The position numbers and the translations under genes are program-made. From positions 1,687,501 to 1,751,500 of the forward strand of contig NZ_CP090066.1 of assembly GCF_021391535.1 (NCBI RefSeq): a stretch of 64,000 bases of DNA, given 5' to 3'. This DNA comes from Aurantimonas sp. HBX-1 (GTDB taxonomy: Bacteria; Pseudomonadota; Alphaproteobacteria; Rhizobiales; Rhizobiaceae). Below, one piece after another: positions 18,459 through 27,470 of this stretch (positions are counted from its first letter, which is position 1; each line of letters opens with the position of its first letter). Below the pieces are notes generated by a model, which was given only the letters and a program-made list of their open reading frames with translations, had not been told where the DNA came from and did no database searches.

Positions 18459-19673
18459 ATGCAAGTGAACACGATCGCACAGATCGGGATGGGCGGCCTG
18501 GCGCGCGCCGCCTATGCTGTGCAGCCGGAGGAGTCGCGGGGCCGGCTGTTCGCCGAGGCGGCGAGCCCGACCCGCACGCCGTTCCAGCGCGACCGCGACC
18601 GCATCGTCCACGCCACCGCGTTTCGACGGCTGAAGCACAAGACGCAGGTCTTCGTGGCCACCGAGGGCGATCATTTCCGCACGCGACTCACCCATACGAT
18701 CGAGGTCTCGCAGATCGCCCGCGCCTTCGCCCGCGCGCTGCGGCTCGACGAGGACCTCACCGAGGCGATCGCGCTCGTCCACGATTTCGGCCACACGCCG
18801 TTCGGCCACGCGGGCGAACGGGCCCTCGACCGCCGGATGCGGCTCTATGGCGGATTCGACCACAATGCCCAGTCGCTGCGGATCGTCACCGCGCTGGAGC
18901 GCCATTACGCCGAGTTCGACGGGCTGAATCTCGCCTGGGAAACGCTGGAAGGCCTCGTCAAGCACAACGGGCCGCTCGTCGGGCCGCATGCGCCGGCGGG
19001 CTGCCCGGTGCCGCGGCCGATCGCGGACTTCGACCAGCTGTTCCCGCTGGACCTCGGCAGTTTCGCCAGCCTCGAGGCGCAGGCCGCGGCGATTTCCGAC
19101 GACATCGCCTACAATACCCACGATCTCGACGACGGGCTGCGGGCCGGGCTGATCGACCTCGACGACCTGGCCGGGCTCGACCTCGCGGGCGCAATCCTCG
19201 CGGAAGTGCGGGCGGCCTATCCCCATCTCGACAAGGCCCGCACGGCGCACGAGATCATGCGGCGCCACATCACCCGCATGGTCGAGGACGTCATCGAGAC
19301 GACGGTCGCCGGGATCGGCAGGCTGGAACCCGCCGACGCGTCGGCGATCCGCGGCGCCGACCGGACGCTGGTCGCCTTCTCGGCGCCGATGCGGGCGGCC
19401 GTCGACCAGACGCGGGGCTTCCTGTTCGAGCGGGTCTACCGCCACGACAGCGTGATGCGCGTCATGCGGACCGCCGAGGGCATCGTCGAGAACCTCTTCG
19501 ACCGGCTGATCGAGCGGCCGGACCTGATGCCCGGCGCCTGGAGCGTCGCGTCCGACCGGCTCGGGGAGGACCGGCTGGCGCGCCGGGTGTCGGACTATCT
19601 CGCCGGGATGACCGACACCTACGCGCTCGCCGAGCATGCGAGGCTGTTTGACGCCACGCCGCGTTTGCGCTAG
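18459..19673 (+). CDS. dgt: Deoxyguanosinetriphosphate triphosphohydrolase-like protein
   Basis: HD-domain phosphohydrolase of 404 residues that hydrolyses dNTPs to nucleosides and triphosphate. The metal-binding motifs are in order: the R-T-R-L-T-H-T-I-E-V histidine, the HD pair in LVHDFGHTPFGHAGE, and the later D in ISDDIAYNTHDLDDG. The start could instead be M11 at 18489 (GGLARAAYA follows), since neither ATG has a strong ribosome site. It heads the run dgt-argS-SPOR-nagZ conserved in Hyphomicrobiales. Confidence 0.92.
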   Translation: MQVNTIAQIGMGGLARAAYAVQPEESRGRLFAEAASPTRTPFQRDRDRIVHATAFRRLKHKTQVFVATEGDHFRTRLTHTIEVSQIARAFARALRLDEDLTEAIALVHDFGHTPFGHAGERALDRRMRLYGGFDHNAQSLRIVTALERHYAEFDGLNLAWETLEGLVKHNGPLVGPHAPAGCPVPRPIADFDQLFPLDLGSFASLEAQAAAISDDIAYNTHDLDDGLRAGLIDLDDLAGLDLAGAILAEVRAAYPHLDKARTAHEIMRRHITRMVEDVIETTVAGIGRLEPADASAIRGADRTLVAFSAPMRAAVDQTRGFLFERVYRHDSVMRVMRTAEGIVENLFDRLIERPDLMPGAWSVASDRLGEDRLARRVSDYLAGMTDTYALAEHARLFDATPRLR

Positions 19674-19783
19674 CCGGCCAGTCTCCCTTCAGGCCCGTCG
19701 GCACAGGCGCGATCGATCGCCGCGCGTGGACGCAGACAATCAGGCCCGGCCCGGACGCTCCCGGAAAGATGCAAGGCACGCAG

Positions 19784-21529
19784 ATGAACATCTTCGCCGA
19801 TTTCGAGAACCGGGTGAGAGTCGCGGTGGAAGCCGTTCTGTCGCATGGCGAAATGCCAGCGCAAGACCTCTCACGGGTGACCGTCGAGCCGCCGCGGGAC
19901 GCAACCCACGGCGATCTGGCGACCAATGCGGCGATGGTGCTGGCCAAGCCGCTCGGGGCGAAGCCGCGGGAACTCGCGACGCAGATCGCGGCGCGGCTCG
20001 CCCGCGATCCGGACGTCGAGACGGCGGAAGTCGCCGGGCCCGGCTTCATCAATCTGCGGCTGAAGCCGTCCTTCTGGACGGGCCATCTCGCCGAGATCCT
20101 CGCGGCCGGTGCGGACTACGGGCGCGGCAAGCCGACCGGCCGGTCGGTGAACGTCGAATACGTCTCCGCCAACCCGACCGGTCCGATGCATGTCGGCCAT
20201 ACCCGCGGTGCCGTGGTCGGGGACGCCATCGCCAACATCCTCGCCTTCGACGGCGCCGATGTCACCAGCGAGTACTACATCAACGACGCCGGCGAGCAGG
20301 TGAACGTCCTCGCCCGGTCTGTCTTCCTGCGCTACCGCGAGGCGCGGGGCGAGGCGATCGGCGACATCCCCGCCGGGCTCTATCCCGGTGACTACCTGAA
20401 GCCGGTGGGCGAGGCGCTGGCGGCCGAATTCGGCGACACGCTCGCGGGGATGGACGAGGCCGAGTGGCTGCCGCTGGTCCGTGACCGGGCGATCGCCGCG
20501 ATGATGGCGATGATCCGTTCCGACCTGAAGCTGCTCGGCGTCGAGCACGCGGTGTTCTTCTCCGAGCGCACGCTGCACGACGACGGCCTGATCGAGGCCG
20601 CGATCGAGGATCTGCGCGCCAAGGGCTTCATCTACCAGGGCGCGCTGCCGCCGCCGAAGGGCCAGGTTCCGGAAGAGTGGGAGGATCGCGAGCAGACGCT
20701 GCTGCGTTCGACCGAGGTCGGCGACGACCAGGACCGGCCGCTGGTGAAGTCGGATGGCACCTACACCTATTTCGCCGCCGACGTCGCCTACTTCCGGGAC
20801 AAGTTCCGGCGCGGCTATCAGGAGATGGTCTACGTGCTCGGCGCCGACCATGGCGGCTACGTCAAGCGCCTGGAGGCGGTGGCGCGGGCTGTCGCCGGCG
20901 GGACGGCGCATGTCGACGTGGTGCTCTGCCAGCTGGTGAAGCTGTTCCGCAACGGCGAGCCGGTGACCATGTCGAAGCGCTCGGGCAGCTTCGTCACGCT
21001 CGCCGACGTCGTCGAGGAAGTCGGCCGCGACCCGGTGCGCTTCATGATGCTCTATCGGAAGAGCGACGCACCGCTCGACTTCGACTTCGAGAAGGTGACG
21101 GAACAGTCGAAGGACAACCCGGTCTTCTACGTGCAGTACGCCCACGCCCGTGCCGCCGCGATCTTCCGCCAGGCGGCCGAGACGGGCGTCGCGGCGCCGG
21201 ATTTCAGCCGCGTCGGCGATATGGATCTCGCGTGCCTGACGGACGAGGGCGAACTCGGCCTGATCCGCAAGCTCGCCGAGTTCCCGCGGTTGATCGCGTC
21301 CGCCGCCGAGGCCAAGGAGCCGCACAGGCTGGCGTTCTACCTCTACGACGTCGCCGCGACGTTCCATGCCCAGTACAATCGCGGCAAGGACTTGCCGCAC
21401 TTACGGTTTGTTAACCCTGAGGGGCCAAAAGTGACTGAGGCTAGACTGGCTCTGGTTCGAGCGGTGGCCATCGTCATCAAAACAGGACTCGGCCTTGTCG
21501 GTGCCGACGCTCCGGAAGAAATGCGATGA
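19784..21529 (+). CDS. argS: Arginyl-tRNA synthetase
   Basis: Class I synthetase, 581 residues. The HIGH-type motif is HVGH at residues 136-139 in NPTGPMHVGHTRG. The KMSKS equivalent reads TMSKR at 395-399, a relaxed form common in ArgRS, which relies on tRNA binding for activation. The start at 19784 (MNIFADFE) is preferred over the in-frame ATG at 19769 because AAGG lies at proper spacing. The C-terminal DALR domain is complete and ends ADAPEEMR. Confidence 0.95.
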   Translation: MNIFADFENRVRVAVEAVLSHGEMPAQDLSRVTVEPPRDATHGDLATNAAMVLAKPLGAKPRELATQIAARLARDPDVETAEVAGPGFINLRLKPSFWTGHLAEILAAGADYGRGKPTGRSVNVEYVSANPTGPMHVGHTRGAVVGDAIANILAFDGADVTSEYYINDAGEQVNVLARSVFLRYREARGEAIGDIPAGLYPGDYLKPVGEALAAEFGDTLAGMDEAEWLPLVRDRAIAAMMAMIRSDLKLLGVEHAVFFSERTLHDDGLIEAAIEDLRAKGFIYQGALPPPKGQVPEEWEDREQTLLRSTEVGDDQDRPLVKSDGTYTYFAADVAYFRDKFRRGYQEMVYVLGADHGGYVKRLEAVARAVAGGTAHVDVVLCQLVKLFRNGEPVTMSKRSGSFVTLADVVEEVGRDPVRFMMLYRKSDAPLDFDFEKVTEQSKDNPVFYVQYAHARAAAIFRQAAETGVAAPDFSRVGDMDLACLTDEGELGLIRKLAEFPRLIASAAEAKEPHRLAFYLYDVAATFHAQYNRGKDLPHLRFVNPEGPKVTEARLALVRAVAIVIKTGLGLVGADAPEEMR

Positions 21530-21614
21530 GCCATCACGCTTTGGTCAACTTCCTCTCCTAGCGCTGGAACACGGTGGCCTCAGGCCTCCGGCGCGAGGGG
21601 AACAGGCGGGGACG

Positions 21615-23456
21615 ATGTCGATGGGGGAATTGACGGGCGGCGATCGCGGCATCGGCATGCAGGCCGATCCGTTCGAGGACGATCCTTTCGCTGAACTCGC
21701 CAGACTGATCGATGCGCCCGAGGCGAGGCGGCCTGCGGCCACGCCGGCGCAGCCCTCGGACGACTGGCAGTTCGGCAATGCCGACGCCGCTCCGGATGTC
21801 AGTCTCGACGCCGATTTCGACCTCGACATGGATGCGTTCGCCGGAGCCCTCGACGAGGAACTGTCGCGCGATGCGCCGAGGGCCGCTCCGGCCGTCGCGG
21901 CCATGCCCGTTGCCGCCGCGGCAAGCGCCACCCCCAAGGTCGCCGCTTCCTATTCCAACTGGATTTCCCCGGCACCGCGGTCCCCCGTCGCGACGGTGTC
22001 GCCGACTCCGGCCGCCTCGCAGCCCGCGCCCGTGTCGCCGATCCTCGCCGACGAGGATGTCTCCGACCCGGTTCTCGAGGCGGCGTTCCGCGGACTGTCG
22101 GCCCCGGCCAATCCGCGCGATGCAAGGTTCCAGGAAAGCGAGGCCTTCGCCCCGGCGAGAGCGTCCGGCCCGGACGTATCCGAGCCGACGGCGCAGCTTT
22201 TCGACGACTTCGACGCACTGGTCGCCAGCGAATTGGCCGCCATGCAGGCGCCGCCGCCGGCTTCTGTCGAGAGCCGCGGTGCGGCGACCAAGGCGGTGGC
22301 AGGGAGCGAGCCGGCCTCCAGCCACGATGATGCCATGCCTTCGGCCCCGGAGGCGCGCCAGACGGCGAGCGCCGCCCGCCGGCAGGCTGTGTCCGGCCGT
22401 CGGGCCGGGCTTGCTGCCGTGACCGCTGCCTCGTCGGCCGGTCGCCAGATGCCGGTCTCGCGGCGGATGATGAGCGTCGGCGCAAGCCTGGCGGTCATCG
22501 CGCTGGTCGGCGGTGCCGGCGTCTACATGCTCACCGGTGACGGCGGGACCGTGTACGATGCGCCGCTGATCGTCAAAGCCGATGCCGAGCCGGTCAAGGT
22601 GGCGCCGAAGGATCCGGGCGGCCGCGCGGTTCCCAATCAGAACAAGGCGGTCTACGAGCGCGTCCAGGGCGCCGGCGCCGTTGTCGAGCCGTCGCAGCAG
22701 ACGCTGCTGACGGCCGCCGAGGAGCCTGCGGACCTGCCGCAGACGGAGCCGGAACTGTCCGATCTGCCGGGCGTCGACTTGAATCCCATCGGCGCCGCCA
22801 TTGCCGCCGAGCCGACCCGCACGGCCGAGGCGGGCGCCGACAACTCGCCGATCGCGGTGCTCACGCCGCGGCGCGTGCGCACGCTCACGGTCAACCCGGA
22901 CGGCACGCTGGTCGCCACCGAAGAGGTGCCGTCGACCTCGCTGGCCGAGCTGCGTGGCGAGAACCCGGCGCTGATCGAGGCCGCCTCCCGGCCGCTCGAC
23001 TCGCTGTCGACCGGGACGACGGCGCAGCAGCCCGCCGCCGATGCGGCGGCCCCCGTTGCGGAAGCGCCGGACATGGCGACGGCACCGGCCGCCACGCCGG
23101 CCGCTCCGGTGCAGGTCGCTGCCGCAGCCCCGGCCGAGCCGCAGGCGGTTCCCGCCGCGGAGCCGGCGACGGAAGTCGCGGCGCTCGCCCCCGCGACGCC
23201 GCCTGTGGTTGAAGGCGGCTATTACGTCCAGATCTCCTCGCAGCCATCGCGGGAGGCCGCCGAAGAATCGTCGCGGACGCTCGGCCAGCGCTTCGCCGAG
23301 GTGATCGGCGGGCGCAGCCTGGTGATCCAATCGGCCGACATTCCGGGCAAGGGAACCTACCACCGGGTCCGGGTTGCCGCCGCGTCGAAGAGCGAGGCCA
23401 ACGATCTATGCCAACGGTTGAAGTCCGCCGGCGGCAGCTGCTTCGTGTCGCGCTAG
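21615..23456 (+). CDS. SPOR-domain inner-membrane protein
   Basis: 613 residues from the ATG at 21615 (GCGGGG precedes it); the frame is open further upstream but overlaps argS. The layout is an acidic N-terminus, an Ala/Pro-rich cytoplasmic linker, one membrane segment (around residues 288-308, GASLAVIALVGGAGVYM), a second Ala/Pro-rich linker, and a C-terminal SPOR domain (about 536-613, GGYYVQISSQPSREAAEE to the end). SPOR domains bind septal peptidoglycan stripped of stem peptides, so a role in division is likely. The next gene, nagZ, is a peptidoglycan-recycling enzyme, and the pairing is conserved. Confidence 0.87.
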   Translation: MSMGELTGGDRGIGMQADPFEDDPFAELARLIDAPEARRPAATPAQPSDDWQFGNADAAPDVSLDADFDLDMDAFAGALDEELSRDAPRAAPAVAAMPVAAAASATPKVAASYSNWISPAPRSPVATVSPTPAASQPAPVSPILADEDVSDPVLEAAFRGLSAPANPRDARFQESEAFAPARASGPDVSEPTAQLFDDFDALVASELAAMQAPPPASVESRGAATKAVAGSEPASSHDDAMPSAPEARQTASAARRQAVSGRRAGLAAVTAASSAGRQMPVSRRMMSVGASLAVIALVGGAGVYMLTGDGGTVYDAPLIVKADAEPVKVAPKDPGGRAVPNQNKAVYERVQGAGAVVEPSQQTLLTAAEEPADLPQTEPELSDLPGVDLNPIGAAIAAEPTRTAEAGADNSPIAVLTPRRVRTLTVNPDGTLVATEEVPSTSLAELRGENPALIEAASRPLDSLSTGTTAQQPAADAAAPVAEAPDMATAPAATPAAPVQVAAAAPAEPQAVPAAEPATEVAALAPATPPVVEGGYYVQISSQPSREAAEESSRTLGQRFAEVIGGRSLVIQSADIPGKGTYHRVRVAAASKSEANDLCQRLKSAGGSCFVSR

Positions 23457-23575
23457 GCGTCGCGACGCTCGGCCTACTCGGCCGGTCCTCGGGGCCGGCC
23501 TTCTCCCCCACATCATCATCGGGCGAGCCGAGCGGGCGCGATTGCGGCGCTGCGGCAGCGTCCCCGGAGTGCAGC

Positions 23576-24601
23576 ATGAGCGGATCGAAGGCGTGGATCG
23601 CCGCCCCCCTGGGGCAGCGGCTGTCGGCGGAGGAGCGCGCCTTCTTCGCCGGCGAGCGGCCCTACGGCTTCATCCTGTTCGGCCGCAACATCGCCAGCGG
23701 CAGCCAGCTCGCCGACCTCGTCGCGGAACTGCGTGAAGCGGGCGGGCGGGCCACTACCCCGATCTTCGTCGACCAGGAGGGCGGGCGGATCAACCGCCTC
23801 AAGCCGCCGCTGGCGCCGAGCTATCCGACGCCCGCCGACATCGGCAGGCTATACGCGGCCGACGCGGCGGCCGGCGAGCGGGCGGCCTGGCTGCAGGGGC
23901 GGCTGCTGGCGGGCGACCTGATGCCTTTCGGGATCAACGCCGACTGCATTCCCTGCGTCGACGTGCCGGTCCCGGGTGCGAACTCGGTGATCGGCGATCG
24001 TGCCTATGCCGAATCGCCGGATGTCGTCGCGGTGCTGGGCCGGGCGGTGGCGGAAGGTCTCATGGCCGGCGGCATGCTGCCGGTGATGAAGCACATCCCG
24101 GGCCACGGCCGCGGCAATGCCGACAGCCATCACGCGCTGCCGGTCGTCGCCACCCCGCGCGATGAACTCTCCCGGACCGACTTCGCGCCGTTCCGGGCGC
24201 TGCGCAGCCTGCCGGCGGCGATGACGGCCCACATCCTCTACACCGACATCGACCCGCTCGCGCCGGCGACGCTGTCGCCGATCGTGATCGAAAAGGTGAT
24301 CCGCACCGAGATCGGCTTTGACGGATTGTTGATGACCGACGACATGTCGATGAAGGCGCTGGCAGGCGACCTCGCCGATCTGGGGCGCCGGGCGCGTGAG
24401 GCGGGCTGCGACGTGCTGCTGCATTGCAACGGTGAGATGGACGAGATGCGCCGCATCGCCGCGGCGGCGGGGCCGCTGGCGGGCGACGCCGAGCGCCGGG
24501 CGCGCGACGCCGAGGCCGTGATCGCGCGCGGCATGGCAGGCGCGAGCGACGAGGCGGCGCTGCGGGCGGAGTACCAGGAGTTGATGAGCCGCATCGCCTG
24601 A
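23576..24601 (+). CDS. nagZ: Beta-N-acetylhexosaminidase NagZ (GH3 family)
   Basis: Cytoplasmic enzyme that removes N-acetylglucosamine from anhydro-muropeptides during cell-wall recycling. The start at 23576 (MSGSKAWIAAPLG) has GGAG upstream and yields 341 residues. The open frame reaches back to 23408, inside the preceding gene, with no ribosome site. The NagZ signature KHIPGHGRGNADSHHALP (about 171-188) includes the D/H catalytic loop; TDDMSMKAL near 260 carries the nucleophile aspartate. It lies 120 bases after the SPOR-gene stop. Confidence 0.92.
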   Translation: MSGSKAWIAAPLGQRLSAEERAFFAGERPYGFILFGRNIASGSQLADLVAELREAGGRATTPIFVDQEGGRINRLKPPLAPSYPTPADIGRLYAADAAAGERAAWLQGRLLAGDLMPFGINADCIPCVDVPVPGANSVIGDRAYAESPDVVAVLGRAVAEGLMAGGMLPVMKHIPGHGRGNADSHHALPVVATPRDELSRTDFAPFRALRSLPAAMTAHILYTDIDPLAPATLSPIVIEKVIRTEIGFDGLLMTDDMSMKALAGDLADLGRRAREAGCDVLLHCNGEMDEMRRIAAAAGPLAGDAERRARDAEAVIARGMAGASDEAALRAEYQELMSRIA

Positions 24602-24602
24602 G

Positions 24603-25796
24603 ATGTTGCGGCAGGGCCGGCGAAGCGATAGCGAAGGCCTCGCCGGCGCCGTGCGCGCTGGAAGCGAGCGAGCGGGCCAGGACTTGCAGGACCACGACAC
24701 CGTCACTTCCCCGACTGCCCTTCGCACCAGTGCCGGCGTCAGCTTCGCCGCGCGCCTCGCCTTCGAGAATGTCTCGCACTCGGTGGGCAGCGTCCGCATC
24801 CTCGACGGCATCGACCTGACCGCCGAGCCGGGCGAGGTCCTGTGCCTGCTCGGCCCCTCCGGTTCCGGCAAGACCACCATGCTGCGGGTGGCGGCGGGGA
24901 TCGAGCGCCAGAGCGCCGGGCGGCTTGTGCTCAACGGCCGTGAGATCGCCGGGGACGCGGTGTTCGTCCCGCCGGAGCGGCGCGGCATCGGCCTGATGTT
25001 CCAGGACTTCGCGTTGTTTCCGCACATGACGATCCTCGACAACGTGCGGTTCGGGCTGACCGCCATGCCCGGCGCTGCGGCCAGGCGCGAGGCGCTGGTC
25101 GCGCTCGAGCGGGTGGGACTCGCGAGCGTCGCCGGCCAGTATCCGCACACGCTGTCCGGCGGCGAGCAGCAGCGCGTCGCGCTCGCCCGCGCTCTGACGC
25201 CGCGACCGTCGGTGCTGCTGATGGACGAGCCGTTCTCCGGCCTCGACAGCCGGCTGAAGGACGTGGTGCGCAACGACACGCTGCAGATCCTGCGCGAAAG
25301 CCGCGCCACCGCGATCATCGTCACCCACGACGCGGAGGAGGCGATGCGGCTCGGCGACCGCATCGCGCTGCTCCGGGACGGGCGGCTGGTGCAGGTCGGC
25401 ACGGCGGCCGAACTCTACAGCCGGCCCGCCAGTCTCTTCGCGGCCGGCTTCTTCTCGGAGCTGAACGTCGTCGAGGGTGAGGTGCGCGGCGGACGGGTGG
25501 TGACGGCGCTCGGCCCCGTCGCAGACTCGCCATCATCCGACGGTACGCGGGTGACGGTCGCCCTGCGGCTGACCGGCCTGCGGCTCGACGAACGGCCGAG
25601 CGGCGTGTTCGGGCGCATAACGGCGCGGCGCTTCCTCGGCGGGGTCGATCTGATGACCGTGGCCGTCGAGGGGCTCGACAAGCCGCTGCGGTCACGGATG
25701 CGGGCCGGAATCGTACCGGCGCACAAGCGGGATGTCGTTGTTTCCGTTGATCCGCAGGACGTTATCGTGTTTGAAAAGTCCGCCGACGATCGTTAG
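24603..25796 (+). CDS. Orphan ABC transporter ATP-binding protein, FbpC/PotA-like
   Basis: 397-residue ATPase starting one base after the nagZ stop. Walker A GPSGSGKTT is near residues 84-92, the signature LSGGEQQRVALARAL near 184, Walker B LLMDEPFSGLD near 204, and H-loop VTHDAEEAM follows. The C-terminal 140 residues resemble the TOBE-type regulatory region of iron(III)/spermidine importers. The first 60 residues are poorly conserved in character, so translation may begin further in. No permease or binding protein is nearby. In related genomes this position normally holds scpA-scpB. Confidence 0.82.
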   Translation: MLRQGRRSDSEGLAGAVRAGSERAGQDLQDHDTVTSPTALRTSAGVSFAARLAFENVSHSVGSVRILDGIDLTAEPGEVLCLLGPSGSGKTTMLRVAAGIERQSAGRLVLNGREIAGDAVFVPPERRGIGLMFQDFALFPHMTILDNVRFGLTAMPGAAARREALVALERVGLASVAGQYPHTLSGGEQQRVALARALTPRPSVLLMDEPFSGLDSRLKDVVRNDTLQILRESRATAIIVTHDAEEAMRLGDRIALLRDGRLVQVGTAAELYSRPASLFAAGFFSELNVVEGEVRGGRVVTALGPVADSPSSDGTRVTVALRLTGLRLDERPSGVFGRITARRFLGGVDLMTVAVEGLDKPLRSRMRAGIVPAHKRDVVVSVDPQDVIVFEKSADDR

Positions 25797-25841
25797 CATG
25801 GCGAAAGCGAGCGCGCTCACGCGCTCATAGGAGAATTGGTT

Positions 25842-26075
25842 ATGGGTAGCTTCAGCATCTGGCACTGGCTCATCGTCCTCGCCGTCGTGCTGCTCCTCTT
25901 CGGCCGGGGCAAGATCCCTGAATTGATGGGTGACGTCGCCAAGGGCATCAAGAGCTTCAAGAAGGGCATGTCCGAAGAGGACACCGAAGCTGCCGCCCAG
26001 GAGCGCCGTGCGCTCGACCATCGCGAAGGCGATGTCGTCGCCCGCGACGTGAAGACGGAAAAGTCGGTCAGCTGA
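25842..26075 (+). CDS. tatA: Sec-independent protein translocase subunit TatA
   Basis: Small pore-forming component of the twin-arginine translocase, 77 residues. The start at 25842 has AGGAG at ideal spacing; a TTG six bases upstream is also in frame. One membrane helix (residues 4-21) is followed by the FGRGKIPELMGDVAKGIKSF hinge and amphipathic helix typical of TatA, then an acidic tail. First gene of tatABC. Confidence 0.95.
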   Translation: MGSFSIWHWLIVLAVVLLLFGRGKIPELMGDVAKGIKSFKKGMSEEDTEAAAQERRALDHREGDVVARDVKTEKSVS

Positions 26076-26151
26076 CAGGCCGAACGGCGGCGGAGGGCGC
26101 GGGGCGTGCCGCTCCGCAGCCGTCTCCCGTGGTCGCCTTCGAGTTAATGAC

Positions 26152-26607
26152 ATGTTCGATATCGGCTGGACCGAACTACTGGTGATCGCGATCGTCCTTG
26201 TGGTCGTCGTCGGCCCCAAGGACCTGCCGCGTATGTTGCGGACGTTCGGTCGCACCACCAAGCAGGTGCGTTCGATGGCCTCGGATTTCCGCCGCCAGTT
26301 CGACGACGCACTGCGAGAGGCCGAATTGGACGAGGTCCGCCAGACGGTGGCCGACGCCAAGAAGTTCGACCCGACGAAAGACGTCCGGGCGGCGATGAAC
26401 CCGATGAAGGCGATCGGTGACGAGATCCGTTCATCGCTGACCGCGGCGACCAAGGCGCCCGAGCCGAAGGTGCCGTCTTCCTCGGCACCGGCGGAGCCTG
26501 CCGAGCCGGAGAAAACCGGCGCAGCCGCACCAGCGGCAGCGACCACCGATGCCGACGCGGCGTCGACGAGCGAGGCCAAGGCCCGCAAGACCGAGGACGC
26601 CGCGTGA
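26152..26607 (+). CDS. tatB: Sec-independent protein translocase subunit TatB
   Basis: 151 residues. The N-terminus MFDIGWTELLVIAIVLVVVV is the TatB membrane segment with its conserved E8, followed by GPKDLPRMLRTFGR and a long amphipathic helix. The C-terminal third is Ala/Pro/Glu-rich and variable. With TatC it forms the receptor for twin-arginine signal peptides. It overlaps tatC by 4 bases. Confidence 0.95.
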   Translation: MFDIGWTELLVIAIVLVVVVGPKDLPRMLRTFGRTTKQVRSMASDFRRQFDDALREAELDEVRQTVADAKKFDPTKDVRAAMNPMKAIGDEIRSSLTAATKAPEPKVPSSSAPAEPAEPEKTGAAAPAAATTDADAASTSEAKARKTEDAA

Positions 26608-27422
26608 GTGCACCCAAGGACGATATCGAGGCCTCGTCGGCGCCGCTGATGGAGCATCTGCTCGAGCTGCGACGACGGCTGATCTGGAGCATCGTCGGCT
26701 TCATGATCGCCTTCATCTGCTGCTTCTTCTTCGCCAAGGAAATCTTCAATTTCCTGGTCGTGCCTTACCAGACGGCGACCGTCTGGGCCGGCATCGACGA
26801 TCGTCAGGTCGAGCTCATCTACACCGCGCCGCAGGAGTTCTTCTTCACCCAGGTGAAGATCGCCGCGTTCGGCGGGCTGTTCCTGGCCTTCCCGATCATC
26901 GCGAGCCAGATCTACAAGTTCGTCGCGCCCGGTCTCTACCGCAACGAGCGCCACGCCTTCCTGCCGTTCCTGGTCGCGACCCCGGTGCTTTTCCTGATGG
27001 GGGCGACGCTGGTCTACTACTTCTTCACCCCGATGGTGATGTGGTTCTTCCTGTCGATGGAGCAGACCGGCACCGGCGGCCAGGCGGCGATCCAGCTGCT
27101 GCCCCGGGTCTCGGAATACCTGTCGCTGATCATGACGCTGATCTTCGCCTTCGGCCTGGTGTTCCAGCTGCCCGTCGTGGCGACGCTGCTGGTACGGGCG
27201 GGCCTGACCAGCGCCGAGGGCCTGGCGTCGAAGCGCAAATATGCGATCGTCATCGCCTTCGTCGCGGCGGCGATCCTGACGCCCCCGGATCCGGTCTCCC
27301 AGATCGGTCTTGCCCTGCCCACGATCCTTCTCTACGAGGTGTCGATCATTGTGGCGCGGATGATCGAGAAGAAGCGGGCGGCCGAGGCGCTCGGCGGCAA
27401 CGGGGCTGAAGCCGAAGGCTGA
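26604..27422 (+). CDS. tatC: Sec-independent protein translocase subunit TatC
   Basis: Six-helix membrane protein of 272 residues that recognises twin-arginine signal peptides. It has the cytoplasmic N-terminal MEHLLELRRRLIWS motif, the periplasmic TAPQEFFFTQVKIAAFGG segment and FVAPGLYRNER, all diagnostic. The start is a GTG or ATGA-type overlap with the tatB stop. It is followed after 48 bases by serS. Confidence 0.96.
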   Translation: MSAPKDDIEASSAPLMEHLLELRRRLIWSIVGFMIAFICCFFFAKEIFNFLVVPYQTATVWAGIDDRQVELIYTAPQEFFFTQVKIAAFGGLFLAFPIIASQIYKFVAPGLYRNERHAFLPFLVATPVLFLMGATLVYYFFTPMVMWFFLSMEQTGTGGQAAIQLLPRVSEYLSLIMTLIFAFGLVFQLPVVATLLVRAGLTSAEGLASKRKYAIVIAFVAAAILTPPDPVSQIGLALPTILLYEVSIIVARMIEKKRAAEALGGNGAEAEG

Positions 27423-27470
27423 GACCCGCCGGACCGCGTCCCGTCGCATTTCGACGGGAACGGGAATTTC

